64,000 nt of DNA, from contig CAZVXL010000009.1 of NCBI GenBank assembly GCA_964631595.1, positions 1-64,000 on the forward strand, in the 5' to 3' direction. Below the pieces are notes generated by a model. It was not told the DNA's origin. It did not search any database and saw only the letters and a list, made by a program, of their open reading frames with translations. Position 1 is the stretch's first letter; every line of letters begins with the position of its first letter. The position numbers and the translations under genes were made by a program. Shown here one piece after another: positions 35,214 to 42,840 of the stretch. Source of the stretch: UMGS1312 sp964631595 (GTDB lineage Bacteria; Bacillota; Clostridia; Oscillospirales; CAG-272).

Positions 35214-36497
35214 TTATTTTATGGCGTTGAAGCCTGCCTCAAGGTCGGCAATGATATCGTCAATATGCTCTGTACCGACAGACAGGCGGATCGTATTCGG
35301 CTTAATGCCCTGCTCCGCCAGCTCGCTCTGTGTAAGCTGGCTGTGGGTGGTCGTAGCGGGGTGGATAACGAGGCTCTTTACATCGGCTACATTTGCAAGG
35401 AGCGAAAACAGCTTGAGATTGTCGATAAAGGCGTGCGCCTCTCTGACCCCGCCCTTTATCTCAAAGGTGAAGATGGAACCGCCGCCGCACGGGAAATACT
35501 TTTTATACAGCGCGTGGTCGGGGTGCTCCGCCAGTGACGGGTGATTGACCTTTTCGACAAGCGGATTTGCGGCAAGATATTCGATAACCCTCTTGGTGTT
35601 CTCCCAGTGTCGCTCCAAGCGCAGTGAGAGCGTCTCGATTCCCTGCAGGAGCAGGAATGCGGAAAACGGAGATATCGCGGCTCCCGTATCGCGGAGCAGT
35701 ATGGCACGGATATATGTAATGAATGCCGCCTTTCCCGCAGCCTCGGTAAAGGATATGCCGTGATAGCACGGGCTCGGCTCCGCTATTGCCGGAAATTTGC
35801 CGCCGGCTGACCAATCGAAGTTTCCCGAATCGACTATGATGCCGCCGAGAGTCGTACCGTGACCGCCGAGGAATTTTGTCGCAGAATGAACGACTATATC
35901 CGCTCCGTGGTCGATCGCTCTGACCGAATACGGAGTTCCGAAGGTATTATCCACCACAAGCGGTATCCCGTGCCTGTGGGCGATAGCGGCAAGAGCGGCT
36001 ATATCGGGTACGTCGCTGTTGGGATTTCCGAGAGTCTCTATGTAAATGCCCCTCGTATTCTCCCGAATGGCACTCTCCACCTCTCCGAGATCGTGGATAT
36101 TCACAAAGCTTGCGGTTATCCCGAAATTCGGGAGAGTATGTGCAAGCAGATTATAGCTTCCGCCGTAAATGGTCTTCTGAGCGACAAAGTGACCGCCGTT
36201 TTGTCCGAGCGCCTCAAGAGTATATGAGATAGCTGCCGCGCCCGATGCAAGCGCAAGCGCCCCGACGCCACCCTCAAGAGCGGCAACACGCTTCTCGAGC
36301 ACCTCTTGCGTGGAGTTTGTCAATCTTCCGTAGATATTTCCCGAATCCTCGAGCCCGAAGCGGGCGGCGGCGTGCTCGCAGTTTCGGAACACATACGAGG
36401 TGGTGGCGTAAATCGGCACGGCGCGTGCATCTGTCGCGGGATCAGGCGTTTCCTGCCCTACATGGAGCTGGAGGGTCTCGAATTTATAATTTGACAT
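35214..36497 (-). CDS. metY: O-acetylhomoserine sulfhydrylase (MetY-type)
   Basis: PLP enzyme making homocysteine directly from O-acetylhomoserine and sulfide, 427 residues. LQLHVGQETPDPATDARAVP at the start, GNIYGRLTNSTQEVLEKRVA, PLP lysine in VVHSATKFLGGHG (near 207) and SVGTEHIDDIIADLE at the C-terminus. ATG at 36497 is chosen with AAAGGA ten bases upstream; the open frame further up runs through the leader. First enzyme gene of the sulfur operon, so homocysteine made here feeds MetH. Confidence 0.94.
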   Translation of the reverse strand: MSNYKFETLQLHVGQETPDPATDARAVPIYATTSYVFRNCEHAAARFGLEDSGNIYGRLTNSTQEVLEKRVAALEGGVGALALASGAAAISYTLEALGQNGGHFVAQKTIYGGSYNLLAHTLPNFGITASFVNIHDLGEVESAIRENTRGIYIETLGNPNSDVPDIAALAAIAHRHGIPLVVDNTFGTPYSVRAIDHGADIVVHSATKFLGGHGTTLGGIIVDSGNFDWSAGGKFPAIAEPSPCYHGISFTEAAGKAAFITYIRAILLRDTGAAISPFSAFLLLQGIETLSLRLERHWENTKRVIEYLAANPLVEKVNHPSLAEHPDHALYKKYFPCGGGSIFTFEIKGGVREAHAFIDNLKLFSLLANVADVKSLVIHPATTTHSQLTQSELAEQGIKPNTIRLSVGTEHIDDIIADLEAGFNAIK

Positions 36498-36529
36498 TTT
36501 AATATTTCCTTTCGAATTTGAATGTTGAC

Positions 36530-36613
36530 TTAAAACTGCAAATGACATCGCAAGCCACACATTCGTCCGAATCGGAAATTGGCTCTTACAAGCTCCTCAA
36601 AATAGTTTTTCAC
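36530..36613 (-). CDS. 27-codon mini-ORF between leader peptide and metY
   Basis: GTG at 36613, GGAGG seven bases upstream, codes for 27 residues (starts MKNYFEELVRANFRFGR if GTG is read as Met; two cysteines near the end, CGLRCH) and stops 32 bases before metY. Its GTG overlaps the leader-peptide stop (GTGA), so ribosomes leaving the leader could enter it. Too short for homology; may be a second leader element. Confidence 0.45.
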   Translation of the reverse strand: MKNYFEELVRANFRFGRMCGLRCHLQF

Positions 36614-36819
36614 AGGCTAACCTCCGCAAAATAATTAAACCGAGAGACTACGGTAAGTCTCTCGGCATTCGGCAATGTATATTTACTGTCAGCAAATCTT
36701 ACAGCCCTTACCGAAGCGGAGAGAATACCGAAAACAGGCGCGCAAAAGCACATACACATACATAAAAAGTTCATGTGCATTTTATCTGTTTGCTTTGCAC
36801 TTAGAGCACACAGCTTCAC
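36610..36819 (-). CDS. Cys/Met-rich leader peptide of the sulfur operon
   Basis: GTG at 36819 with AGGAGG eight bases upstream opens a 69-codon ORF. Residues 14-26 are MHMNFLCMCMCFC: four cysteines and four methionines within 13 codons, in front of an operon for cysteine and methionine. A terminator hairpin lies within the second half of the ORF. Such composition upstream of a matching biosynthetic operon is the hallmark of ribosome-mediated attenuation. The stop overlaps the start of the 27-codon mini-ORF. That it is translated is inference from the ribosome site. Confidence 0.6.
   Translation of the reverse strand: MKLCALSAKQTDKMHMNFLCMCMCFCAPVFGILSASVRAVRFADSKYTLPNAERLTVVSRFNYFAEVSL
36640..36665 (-). 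terminator. Attenuator-type terminator in the metY leader
   Basis: A perfect 10-bp stem, CCGAGAGACT (on the minus strand 36665-36656) with its complement at 36649-36640, followed on that strand by TTTAATTATTTT. It lies between the promoter and metY. The segment CGGTATTCTCTC (minus strand 36730-36719) can pair, with one bulge, with GAGAGACTTACCG (36663-36651), covering the 5' arm and loop, which would prevent the terminator. Confidence 0.75.
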
Positions 36820-36842
36820 GGTCTCATCCTCCTGTAATTTAT

Positions 36843-36863
36843 TACCTACCTTCAAGGTCGGTA
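36843..36863. promoter_or_regulatory. Near-perfect palindromic operator at the sulfur operon start
   Basis: Read on the minus strand, TACCGACCTT and AAGGTAGGTA flank a central G; the arms differ from exact symmetry at one position. It begins two bases past the -10 box and so covers the start site. The ATACCGAC...GGTA outline resembles sites of IscR-type Rrf2 regulators, and an Rrf2 gene closes this operon. Confidence 0.7.
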
Positions 36864-36865
36864 TT

Positions 36866-36894
36866 ATTATATCGCATAAATCCCGTATTGTCAA
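36866..36894 (-). promoter_or_regulatory. Promoter of the metY-metH-rrf2 operon
   Basis: TTGACA (36889-36894 on the minus strand) and TATAAT (36866-36871), both perfect, spacing 17 bases. Confidence 0.9.
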
Positions 36895-36943
36895 TAGCAA
36901 AATTACAAATTTTGAAGTTTTTTGAAAATCGGAGGCGCGAAAA

Positions 36944-36974
36944 GGCTCCGATATCCGCAAAGAATATCGGAGCC
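36944..36974 (-). terminator. Hairpin upstream of the sulfur promoter
   Basis: GGCTCCGATAT (36944-36954) pairs with 36964-36974 over nine bases; on the minus strand it is followed by TTTTCG. It probably once ended the minus-strand toxin gene whose remnant lies beside it. Confidence 0.65.
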
Positions 36975-37061
36975 GAACAGCATGAGTGTGGGAAAGTATG
37001 CAGACCGCATGGGATGTAAGAATCCGCAGGTCGCAAGCCTTTGATAAAAAGGCGAATACCT

Positions 37062-37276
37062 AAAAACAAATCGCTATGTGTACCCGTCCGAGCTAAGAAC
37101 AGTATCAACTTATTGTCATTTATCTGATATACAAGTAACCAATCAGGTTGAATATGACATTCTCGATATTCGCCGTAGTCTCGATCAACAGGTGATCTCT
37201 GTATTTCGCTTCAAGTGTTTCTCCAAGCAAGATCGGCAATGCTTTTTTGATCTTACCGAGATCATATCCCCGCTTT
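37062..37276 (-). pseudogene. YafQ/RelE-type toxin remnant
   Basis: Reading the minus strand from 37276, one frame gives KRGYDLGKIKKALPILLGET and LEAKYRDHLL; shifting one base near 37183 gives DYGEYRECHIQPDWLLVYQI and FLARTGTHSDLF. These together are the YafQ family pattern (LxxKYRDHxL, YxxxRECHIxPDWLLVY, RTGTHSDLF), an mRNA interferase toxin of type II toxin-antitoxin systems. The one-base loss, the missing N-terminus (sequence turns into recombinase-like DNA at about 37277) and no stop right after DLF show it is dead. No antitoxin gene is beside it. Confidence 0.7.
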
Positions 37277-37278
37277 TG

Positions 37279-38664
37279 TGCTATCTCGTCTCAAATCTCT
37301 TTACTTGTACAACGATGAAGCAATTTCCGAACGAGACTAATATGACATCAGAGCGTGTCACCGCTGTTATGCTCTCTCGTGCCGCCAACGGTCAATGGAA
37401 CGGCGGCAGAGTGCCTTACGGCTATGACTACGATAAAGACACAACTACATTCACAATTAACGAAAGTGAAGCTGCTGTCATTAACCTGATTTATGACACA
37501 TACGAAGCCAATCAGTCTCTTCTCTTTGTTGCCAGAACGCTGAATGAAAAAGGCATACTTCCTCGTAGTGGCTCTCCGTGGAACCCTACAACAATATCGA
37601 CGATGCTGAAAAATCCGTTCTATACTGGTGTCTATCGGTACAACTACCACGACGAGACAAAGAGCAACGGGAACACCAGCAACAAGCATCTGAAGAAAAA
37701 GGACGACTGGGTACTTGTCGAAGAGCATCACCCTGCCATCATCTCGCCAGAACGTCAGCAACGAGTTCTTGACATTCTCGAAAATAACAGGCGAAGCAAC
37801 CGTAAAAGTGCCAAGAAGTATGTACGCAAGAACATTCATATTTTCGCAGGACTCCTTTACTGTGGCTACTGTGGAAACCAGATGCAAAGCACTATCGACA
37901 GGGAACGAGCTGACGGTTATCGACCGTCTATCTATGCGTGTTCTCGCAAGCGTAGATATGACGACTGTGAAAACAAATACATCTCAGACATCGTGGTCGC
38001 TCCATTCGTCCTGAACTATATTGCTAACATCTTGAAAGCTCAAAACAATTTCGGAAAATCGACACCTCTTGATACCTTCGAGCGTAAACTACTAAGAGGA
38101 ACTATGTTTGCTGATGTGGACCATATCGAGCCAGTTGGTCTTACCGAGATGTACAATATGCTTCGTCAGGGCGTTTCGGATGCAGTTTACTCGTCGCAGC
38201 GTATCAGCTCAATTGAGGCTGACAAAGAGGCGGCTGACGAGCGTGATTTGCTTGCTGCCGAAAAGCGAAAAAAAGAACGAGCACTATCTCGTCTCAAATC
38301 TCTTTACTTGTACAATGACGAGGCGATTTCAGAACGAGATTATCTGCTTGAGAAAAAGTCTCTGGAGGATGCAATCAAGAAGATTGACAAACGGCTTGAG
38401 GAAATCGAACGCTCAAGCTCGAAACACTTTTCTCTTACCGACGATGAGTTTATAGCAAAAGCTTCAATCTTCATAATGACGCATCAGCTCCAGAATAAAC
38501 GCTTCATAGAGTTCGACAAACTTATCAAGAAAATCGACTCTCAAATCGTCAAAGAGTTCGTGAACTCCGTCGTGCAAAAAATTGTAATAAAAAACGGTCG
38601 AGTGACCTCAATTCGCTTCAAGAACGGACTTGAGCACAAATTTTTGTACAAAACTTCGGAATAA
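37279..38664 (+). pseudogene. Large serine recombinase lacking its catalytic domain
   Basis: From about 37340 the frame matches the C-terminal two thirds of a large serine recombinase: TSERVTAVMLSRAANGQWNG, the Recombinase domain (VPYGYDYD, LFVARTLNEKGI, NPFYTGVYRYN), a zinc ribbon with LLYCGYCGNQM and YACSRKRRYDDCENKYI, and a C-terminal coiled coil. The N-terminal resolvase domain with its serine nucleophile is absent; in its place is a diverged, out-of-frame copy of an internal piece (37279-37335 versus 38284-38340). It could not recombine DNA. AT-rich codon use marks it as acquired. Confidence 0.8.
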
Positions 38665-38669
38665 GAAAA

Positions 38670-38704
38670 AGCCGAAAACCCTTGTAAATAAAGGACTTTC
38701 GGCT
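38670..38704. terminator. Terminator between the recombinase remnant and queA
   Basis: AGCCGAAA (38670-38677) pairs with TTTCGGCT (38697-38704), with an inner CCTT/AAGG pairing. On the minus strand it is followed by TTTTTC, serving queA. Confidence 0.8.
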
Positions 38705-38728
38705 CTTCTGTTTTCGTGAAAACATCCT

Positions 38729-39817
38729 TTACAGGATAAGCATTGCATCTCCGAAGGAAAAGAATCTGTATTTCATCTGCACCGCTTCGCGGTAGACGTC
38801 AAGCATACGCTCGCGTCCGGCAAGCGCGGAGACAAGCATCAGCAGTGTACTTTCGGGAAGGTGGAAGTTTGTTATGAGCGAATCGACTATCTTGAATTTA
38901 TACCCCGGATATATGAATATCTCGGTATCATCCCTCATCGGGTGCAGTATGCCCGAGTCATCTGCGGCGCTCTCAAGTGCACGGCACGATGTTGTACCTA
39001 CGGCTATCACCCTTCCTCCCGCCGCCTTACGCTCGTTTATGATCCTTGCCGATTCCTCGGAAACGGTGATAAGCTCCGAGTGCATCTTATGCTCCATAAT
39101 ATCATTTTCCTTGACGGGGCGGAAGGTACCGAGTCCGACATGAAGCAAAACGGGCGCTATTGCCGTGCCCGAGTCGCGGATCTTACCGAGCAGCTCCTCC
39201 GTAAAGTGCAGACCTGCGGTCGGCGCGGCAGCAGAGCCCTCCGTCTTTGAGTAGACAGTCTGATACCGCTCGCTGTCGGTGAGCTTCTCCGTGATATACG
39301 GCGGAAGCGGCATAACTCCGACCTCGTGAAGTGCCTCATAGACCGTGCCCTTGCTTGAGGTAAAATGCACCGTGCGACAGCCGCCGTCGATTATATCAAG
39401 CACCTCCGCCCTCAGTATTCCGCCGAACTCAAGAATATCACCGACTGCGGCACGCTTTCCGGGTCCCGCAAGACATTCCCAAGTATCAAGCTCCCTCTGC
39501 TTCAGCAGAAGCAGCTCGACCTCTCCCATACCGGACTGTGCATCTCCGGAGCGCGCCGCCGCCGCGCAATAGATCCTTTTGCCGAAAATACGCGCGGGAA
39601 GCACCCTTGTATCGTTAATTACAAGAACATCCTCCGGTCTGAGGTAATCGGTTATATCTCGGAATATGCGGTGCTCGTTTGTACCGTCGCGCTTTACCAC
39701 GAGAAGCCGTGAGCTGTCGCGCGGATAAAGCGGAGTCTGGGCAATGAGCTCCTGCGGAAGCTCGTACGAGAAGTCCGCAAGTGTCAGATCTGTATTTGTC
39801 AGGTTGTTTTTAATCAT
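38729..39817 (-). CDS. queA: S-adenosylmethionine:tRNA ribosyltransferase-isomerase
   Basis: Adds the epoxycyclopentanediol group to preQ1-modified tRNA using SAM as ribosyl donor, 362 residues. Blocks seen: FSYELPQELIAQTPLYPRD, VLVINDTRVLPARIFG, GSAAAPTAGLHFTEELL, HVGLGTFRPVKENDI, TTSCRALESAA and ITNFHLPESTLLMLVSA. The ATG at 39817 is chosen by family start; its ribosome site is weak, and the long open frame upstream is not coding. The next enzyme of the pathway, queH, lies 13 kb away. Confidence 0.94.
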   Translation of the reverse strand: MIKNNLTNTDLTLADFSYELPQELIAQTPLYPRDSSRLLVVKRDGTNEHRIFRDITDYLRPEDVLVINDTRVLPARIFGKRIYCAAAARSGDAQSGMGEVELLLLKQRELDTWECLAGPGKRAAVGDILEFGGILRAEVLDIIDGGCRTVHFTSSKGTVYEALHEVGVMPLPPYITEKLTDSERYQTVYSKTEGSAAAPTAGLHFTEELLGKIRDSGTAIAPVLLHVGLGTFRPVKENDIMEHKMHSELITVSEESARIINERKAAGGRVIAVGTTSCRALESAADDSGILHPMRDDTEIFIYPGYKFKIVDSLITNFHLPESTLLMLVSALAGRERMLDVYREAVQMKYRFFSFGDAMLIL

Positions 39818-39953
39818 CGGAATGACCCACTTTCTTTTAGTGTGACATAGCCGCAGCAAGCGGAATACAATAATATCAGGCATGATCCCTGCACGGCACT
39901 GCTTATCTCCAGCAGCGGATCTTTGCAATCTATTATCGGAGCAAGGTGAAATA

Positions 39954-40790
39954 ATGGCACTGAGAGCAGAAAAGCCTTTTGTGGGATCGGCTTGTGCCCT
40001 TGTAACGCCCTTCAAGGATGATTCCGTAGATCTCGATGCACTCGGGATCATGCTTGAGAGGCAAACAGAGGGAGGAACGGCGGCTATCGCGGTATGCGGT
40101 ACCACGGGAGAGGCGCCGTCATTATCCGACGGAGAATACGAAAGCATCGTTGAATACACCGCCGAAAAGCTGAGAGGAAGGCTTCCGCTGATAGCGGGTG
40201 CAGGTGCGGCATCGACAAGTCACGCCGTTCGCCTCGCAATGCTTGCACGCAAGGCGGGGGCTGATGCACTTCTTGCAGTCACACCCTATTATGTAAAGGC
40301 ATCGGAAAAGGGGCTTATCGCCCATTACCGCAGTATTGCGGAGGTGGGGCTTCCCGTGATACTGTACAACGTTCCTTCGCGCACAGGAATGAGCATTTCC
40401 CTTTCGGCTTATGAAAAGCTTTCCGAGATCGAAGGCATAGTCGGAATAAAGGAGGCATCGGGTGACATAAGATGCGGGATAGAGCTCGCATACACCTTCG
40501 GTGACAGATTCGCGCTGTACTGCGGCTGTGATGAGCTGAATCTTCCGCTGTCCTCTGTCGGCTTCGACGGTTTCATTTCGGTCACGGCAAATGTGGCTCC
40601 CGAAAAGCTGTCAAGGCTATGGCGACTCATAAGCTCGGGCGACACAGCCGCCGCGAAAGCTCTTGACCGAGAGCTTTATCCGCTGACGAGATTACTGTTC
40701 TCCGAGGTAAATCCGATACCCGTGAAGAAGGCTCTATCTGAGCTCGGGCTTTGCAAAAACGAGCTTCGACTGCCGCTTTGCGGGATATAG
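39954..40790 (+). CDS. dapA: 4-hydroxy-tetrahydrodipicolinate synthase
   Basis: First enzyme of the lysine/diaminopimelate branch, 278 residues, condensing pyruvate with aspartate semialdehyde. GSACALVTPFKDDSVD, the substrate loop CGTTGEAPSLSDGE, Tyr in YNVPSRTGM, and the Schiff-base lysine in GIKEASGDI are all present. AAGGTGAAA precedes the ATG. Diverges from queA. Slightly short for the family at the C-terminus. In spore formers it also serves dipicolinate synthesis. Confidence 0.94.
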   Translation: MALRAEKPFVGSACALVTPFKDDSVDLDALGIMLERQTEGGTAAIAVCGTTGEAPSLSDGEYESIVEYTAEKLRGRLPLIAGAGAASTSHAVRLAMLARKAGADALLAVTPYYVKASEKGLIAHYRSIAEVGLPVILYNVPSRTGMSISLSAYEKLSEIEGIVGIKEASGDIRCGIELAYTFGDRFALYCGCDELNLPLSSVGFDGFISVTANVAPEKLSRLWRLISSGDTAAAKALDRELYPLTRLLFSEVNPIPVKKALSELGLCKNELRLPLCGI

Positions 40791-40794
40791 CTAA

Positions 40795-40837
40795 TGCGGG
40801 CAGAGACCGTTCCGTTCTCGGAACAGCCTCACCCGCA
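40795..40837. terminator. Possible terminator between convergent dapA and clpX
   Basis: TGCGGG (40795-40800) and CCCGCA (40832-40837) enclose an inner hairpin GTTCC/GGAAC. No T run follows, so this is tentative. Confidence 0.4.
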
Positions 40838-40846
40838 CATCACGCA

Positions 40847-42100
40847 TTATTCGGTGACAGGCTTCGCGGTGCCCTCTACGGCAGCCTTTGTGATGGTAAC
40901 ACGCTTTATTTCGGGTCTTGAAGGGATCTCGAACATCAATTCCGTCATAGTTTCCTCTATGATAGAGCGGAGACCGCGCGCGCCCGTGCCGCGCTCTATG
41001 GCGCGCTCGGCAATTGCTCTGAGCGCATCATCGTCAAAGACAAGCTCTACGCCGTCAAGCTCAAGGAGCTTTGCGTACTGCTTTGTCAACGAATTTTTCG
41101 GCTCGCGAAGTATCCGTACAAGCGCGTCTGCGTCAAGTCCGTCAAGTCCCACAATAACGGGAAGTCTTCCCACAAGCTCCGGTATAAGTCCGAACTTGAC
41201 TATATCGTGCGGTGTTACATCAGCAAAAAGCTTCTCCGTCTTACGCTCTGCCTTCGATTTGACCTCGCCGCCGAAGCCGATGGAGGACTTTCCGCGCCGC
41301 TCCTCGATAAGCTGGTCAAGCGTATCGAAGGCGCCGCCGCAGATAAACAGTATATTCTCCGTATTTATCTGAATGAAATCCTGATTGGGATGCTTACGTC
41401 CGCCCTGCGGGGGCACATTTGCCACAGTTCCCTCAAGTATCTTCAAAAGAGCCTGCTGTACTCCCTCGCCCGACACGTCACGGGTTATGGAGCGATTCTC
41501 ACTGCGGCGCGATATCTTGTCTATCTCATCAATGTAGATGATGCCTCGCTCCGCCTGTGCCACATCGTAATCCGCTGCCTGAATCAGTCTCAGAAGGATA
41601 TTCTCAACATCCTCACCGACGTATCCCGCCTCGGTAAGCGTAGTGGCATCGGCTATTGCAAACGGTACGTTCAGAGCCTTCGCCAAGGTCTGTGCAAGAT
41701 AGGTCTTACCGACACCGGTAGGTCCGAGGAGCAGCACGTTCGACTTTTGCAGCTCGACCTCATCCTCCGACTTATTCACCTTTGCCGCGGCATCGTTATT
41801 CATTATTCTCTTATAGTGATTGTACACCGCAACGGAGAGCGCAAGCTTTGCTTTATCCTGACCGATCACGTGAGCATCAAGTATCTCCTTGATCTCGGCG
41901 GGAGTGGGGATGCTCTCGCGCGACGGAGCCGCCGCTTCGGCATTTACCGGATGCAGATGCTCCTCGACGATCTCATTGCAGGTATTGAGGCAGCTGTCGC
42001 AGATGTACGCACCCGTGGGAGAGGGGATCAGAAAATACACCTCTCTCTCACCTCTGCCGCAAAAGGAGCAGCTGCGTTCATTCGTTGTATTGTTATTCAT
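40847..42100 (-). CDS. clpX: ClpX ATPase subunit of ClpXP protease
   Basis: AAA+ unfoldase, 417 residues. N-terminal zinc domain CSFCGRGEREVYFLIP...CDSCLNTC, Walker A LLGPTGVGKTYLAQ (near 125), Walker B IIYIDEIDKISR, sensor region with ISRRSENRS, pore and IGFGG ClpP-contact loop (SSIGFGGEV). Follows clpP and tig as in many Firmicutes. Confidence 0.97.
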   Translation of the reverse strand: MNNNTTNERSCSFCGRGEREVYFLIPSPTGAYICDSCLNTCNEIVEEHLHPVNAEAAAPSRESIPTPAEIKEILDAHVIGQDKAKLALSVAVYNHYKRIMNNDAAAKVNKSEDEVELQKSNVLLLGPTGVGKTYLAQTLAKALNVPFAIADATTLTEAGYVGEDVENILLRLIQAADYDVAQAERGIIYIDEIDKISRRSENRSITRDVSGEGVQQALLKILEGTVANVPPQGGRKHPNQDFIQINTENILFICGGAFDTLDQLIEERRGKSSIGFGGEVKSKAERKTEKLFADVTPHDIVKFGLIPELVGRLPVIVGLDGLDADALVRILREPKNSLTKQYAKLLELDGVELVFDDDALRAIAERAIERGTGARGLRSIIEETMTELMFEIPSRPEIKRVTITKAAVEGTAKPVTE

Positions 42101-42152
42101 AATAATCTCCGTACCGCAAAAACGGCTTAATCATCTGATTTTCGGCATGAGC

Positions 42153-42188
42153 AAGACCGCATCTCCGCCGTGGCAGTGGTGCGGTCTT
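42153..42188 (-). terminator. Intercistronic hairpin between clpP and clpX
   Basis: AAGACCGCA (42153-42161) pairs with 42180-42188. There is no good T run on the minus strand, so it may serve as an RNA-stability or partial termination element. Confidence 0.4.
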
Positions 42189-42211
42189 TTGCACAATCGG
42201 GCATAAGCCCT

Positions 42212-42796
42212 TTATTCTTTTCTTTCAACGACCTTATCAATGAGACCGTAGCTCACGGCATCGGCGGCGCTCATGAAATTATCGCGCTCCGTATCCTTGG
42301 CTATCACCTCGATATCCTTGCCGGTATTCTGTGCAAGGATACGGTTGAGTGTATCTCTGGTCTTCAGAATGTGATCGGCGTGGATCTTGATATCCGAAGC
42401 CTGACCCTGTGCACCTCCGAGAGGCTGGTGGATCATGATCTCACTGTTGGGGAGAGCAAATCTCTTTCCCTTAGCACCGGAGGACAGCAGGAATGCACCC
42501 ATGGATGCCGCCATTCCGATACATATTGTGGATACATCGCATTTGATGTAATTCATGGTATCGTAAATTGCCATACCTGCGGTCACGGAGCCGCCGGGGC
42601 TGTTGATATAAAGGCTTATATCTCTGTCGGGATCCTGTGCCTCAAGATAGAGGAGCTGTGCCACGACGAGAGATGCGGTCGTGTCATTTACCTCATCGGC
42701 AAGGAAAATAATTCTGTCGTTCAGCAAACGGGAGTATATATCGTATGAGCGTTCTCCTCTGTTTGTCTGTTCAACTACCATTGGTACAAGTGCCAT
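42212..42796 (-). CDS. clpP: ATP-dependent Clp protease proteolytic subunit
   Basis: Serine protease, 194 residues. Catalytic serine in GMAASMGAFLLSSG (near 98), histidine in IMIHQPLGGAQGQ (near 123), and aspartate in the C-terminal TERDNFMSA block. N-terminal VVEQTNRGERSYDIYSRLL is typical. Lies between tig and clpX. Confidence 0.97.
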   Translation of the reverse strand: MALVPMVVEQTNRGERSYDIYSRLLNDRIIFLADEVNDTTASLVVAQLLYLEAQDPDRDISLYINSPGGSVTAGMAIYDTMNYIKCDVSTICIGMAASMGAFLLSSGAKGKRFALPNSEIMIHQPLGGAQGQASDIKIHADHILKTRDTLNRILAQNTGKDIEVIAKDTERDNFMSAADAVSYGLIDKVVERKE

Positions 42797-42840
42797 ATTA
42801 ACCTCCTGTTACAGTACTTGGTATGCCTTGGGATTCAAAA

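Noticed and set aside
36498..36900. T-box or SAM riboswitch upstream of metY
   Set aside because: I looked for the T-box AGGGTGGNACCGCG block and for the SAM-I core with its kink turn and found neither; the leader peptide explains the terminator better.
36842..37108. An 88-codon minus-strand open frame across the sulfur promoter
   Set aside because: It joins the end of the YafQ remnant to the promoter region after loss of the toxin stop; it runs through a hairpin and the -35/-10 boxes.
39818..40159. N-terminal extension of queA
   Set aside because: Antisense to dapA start; family proteins begin at the chosen ATG.
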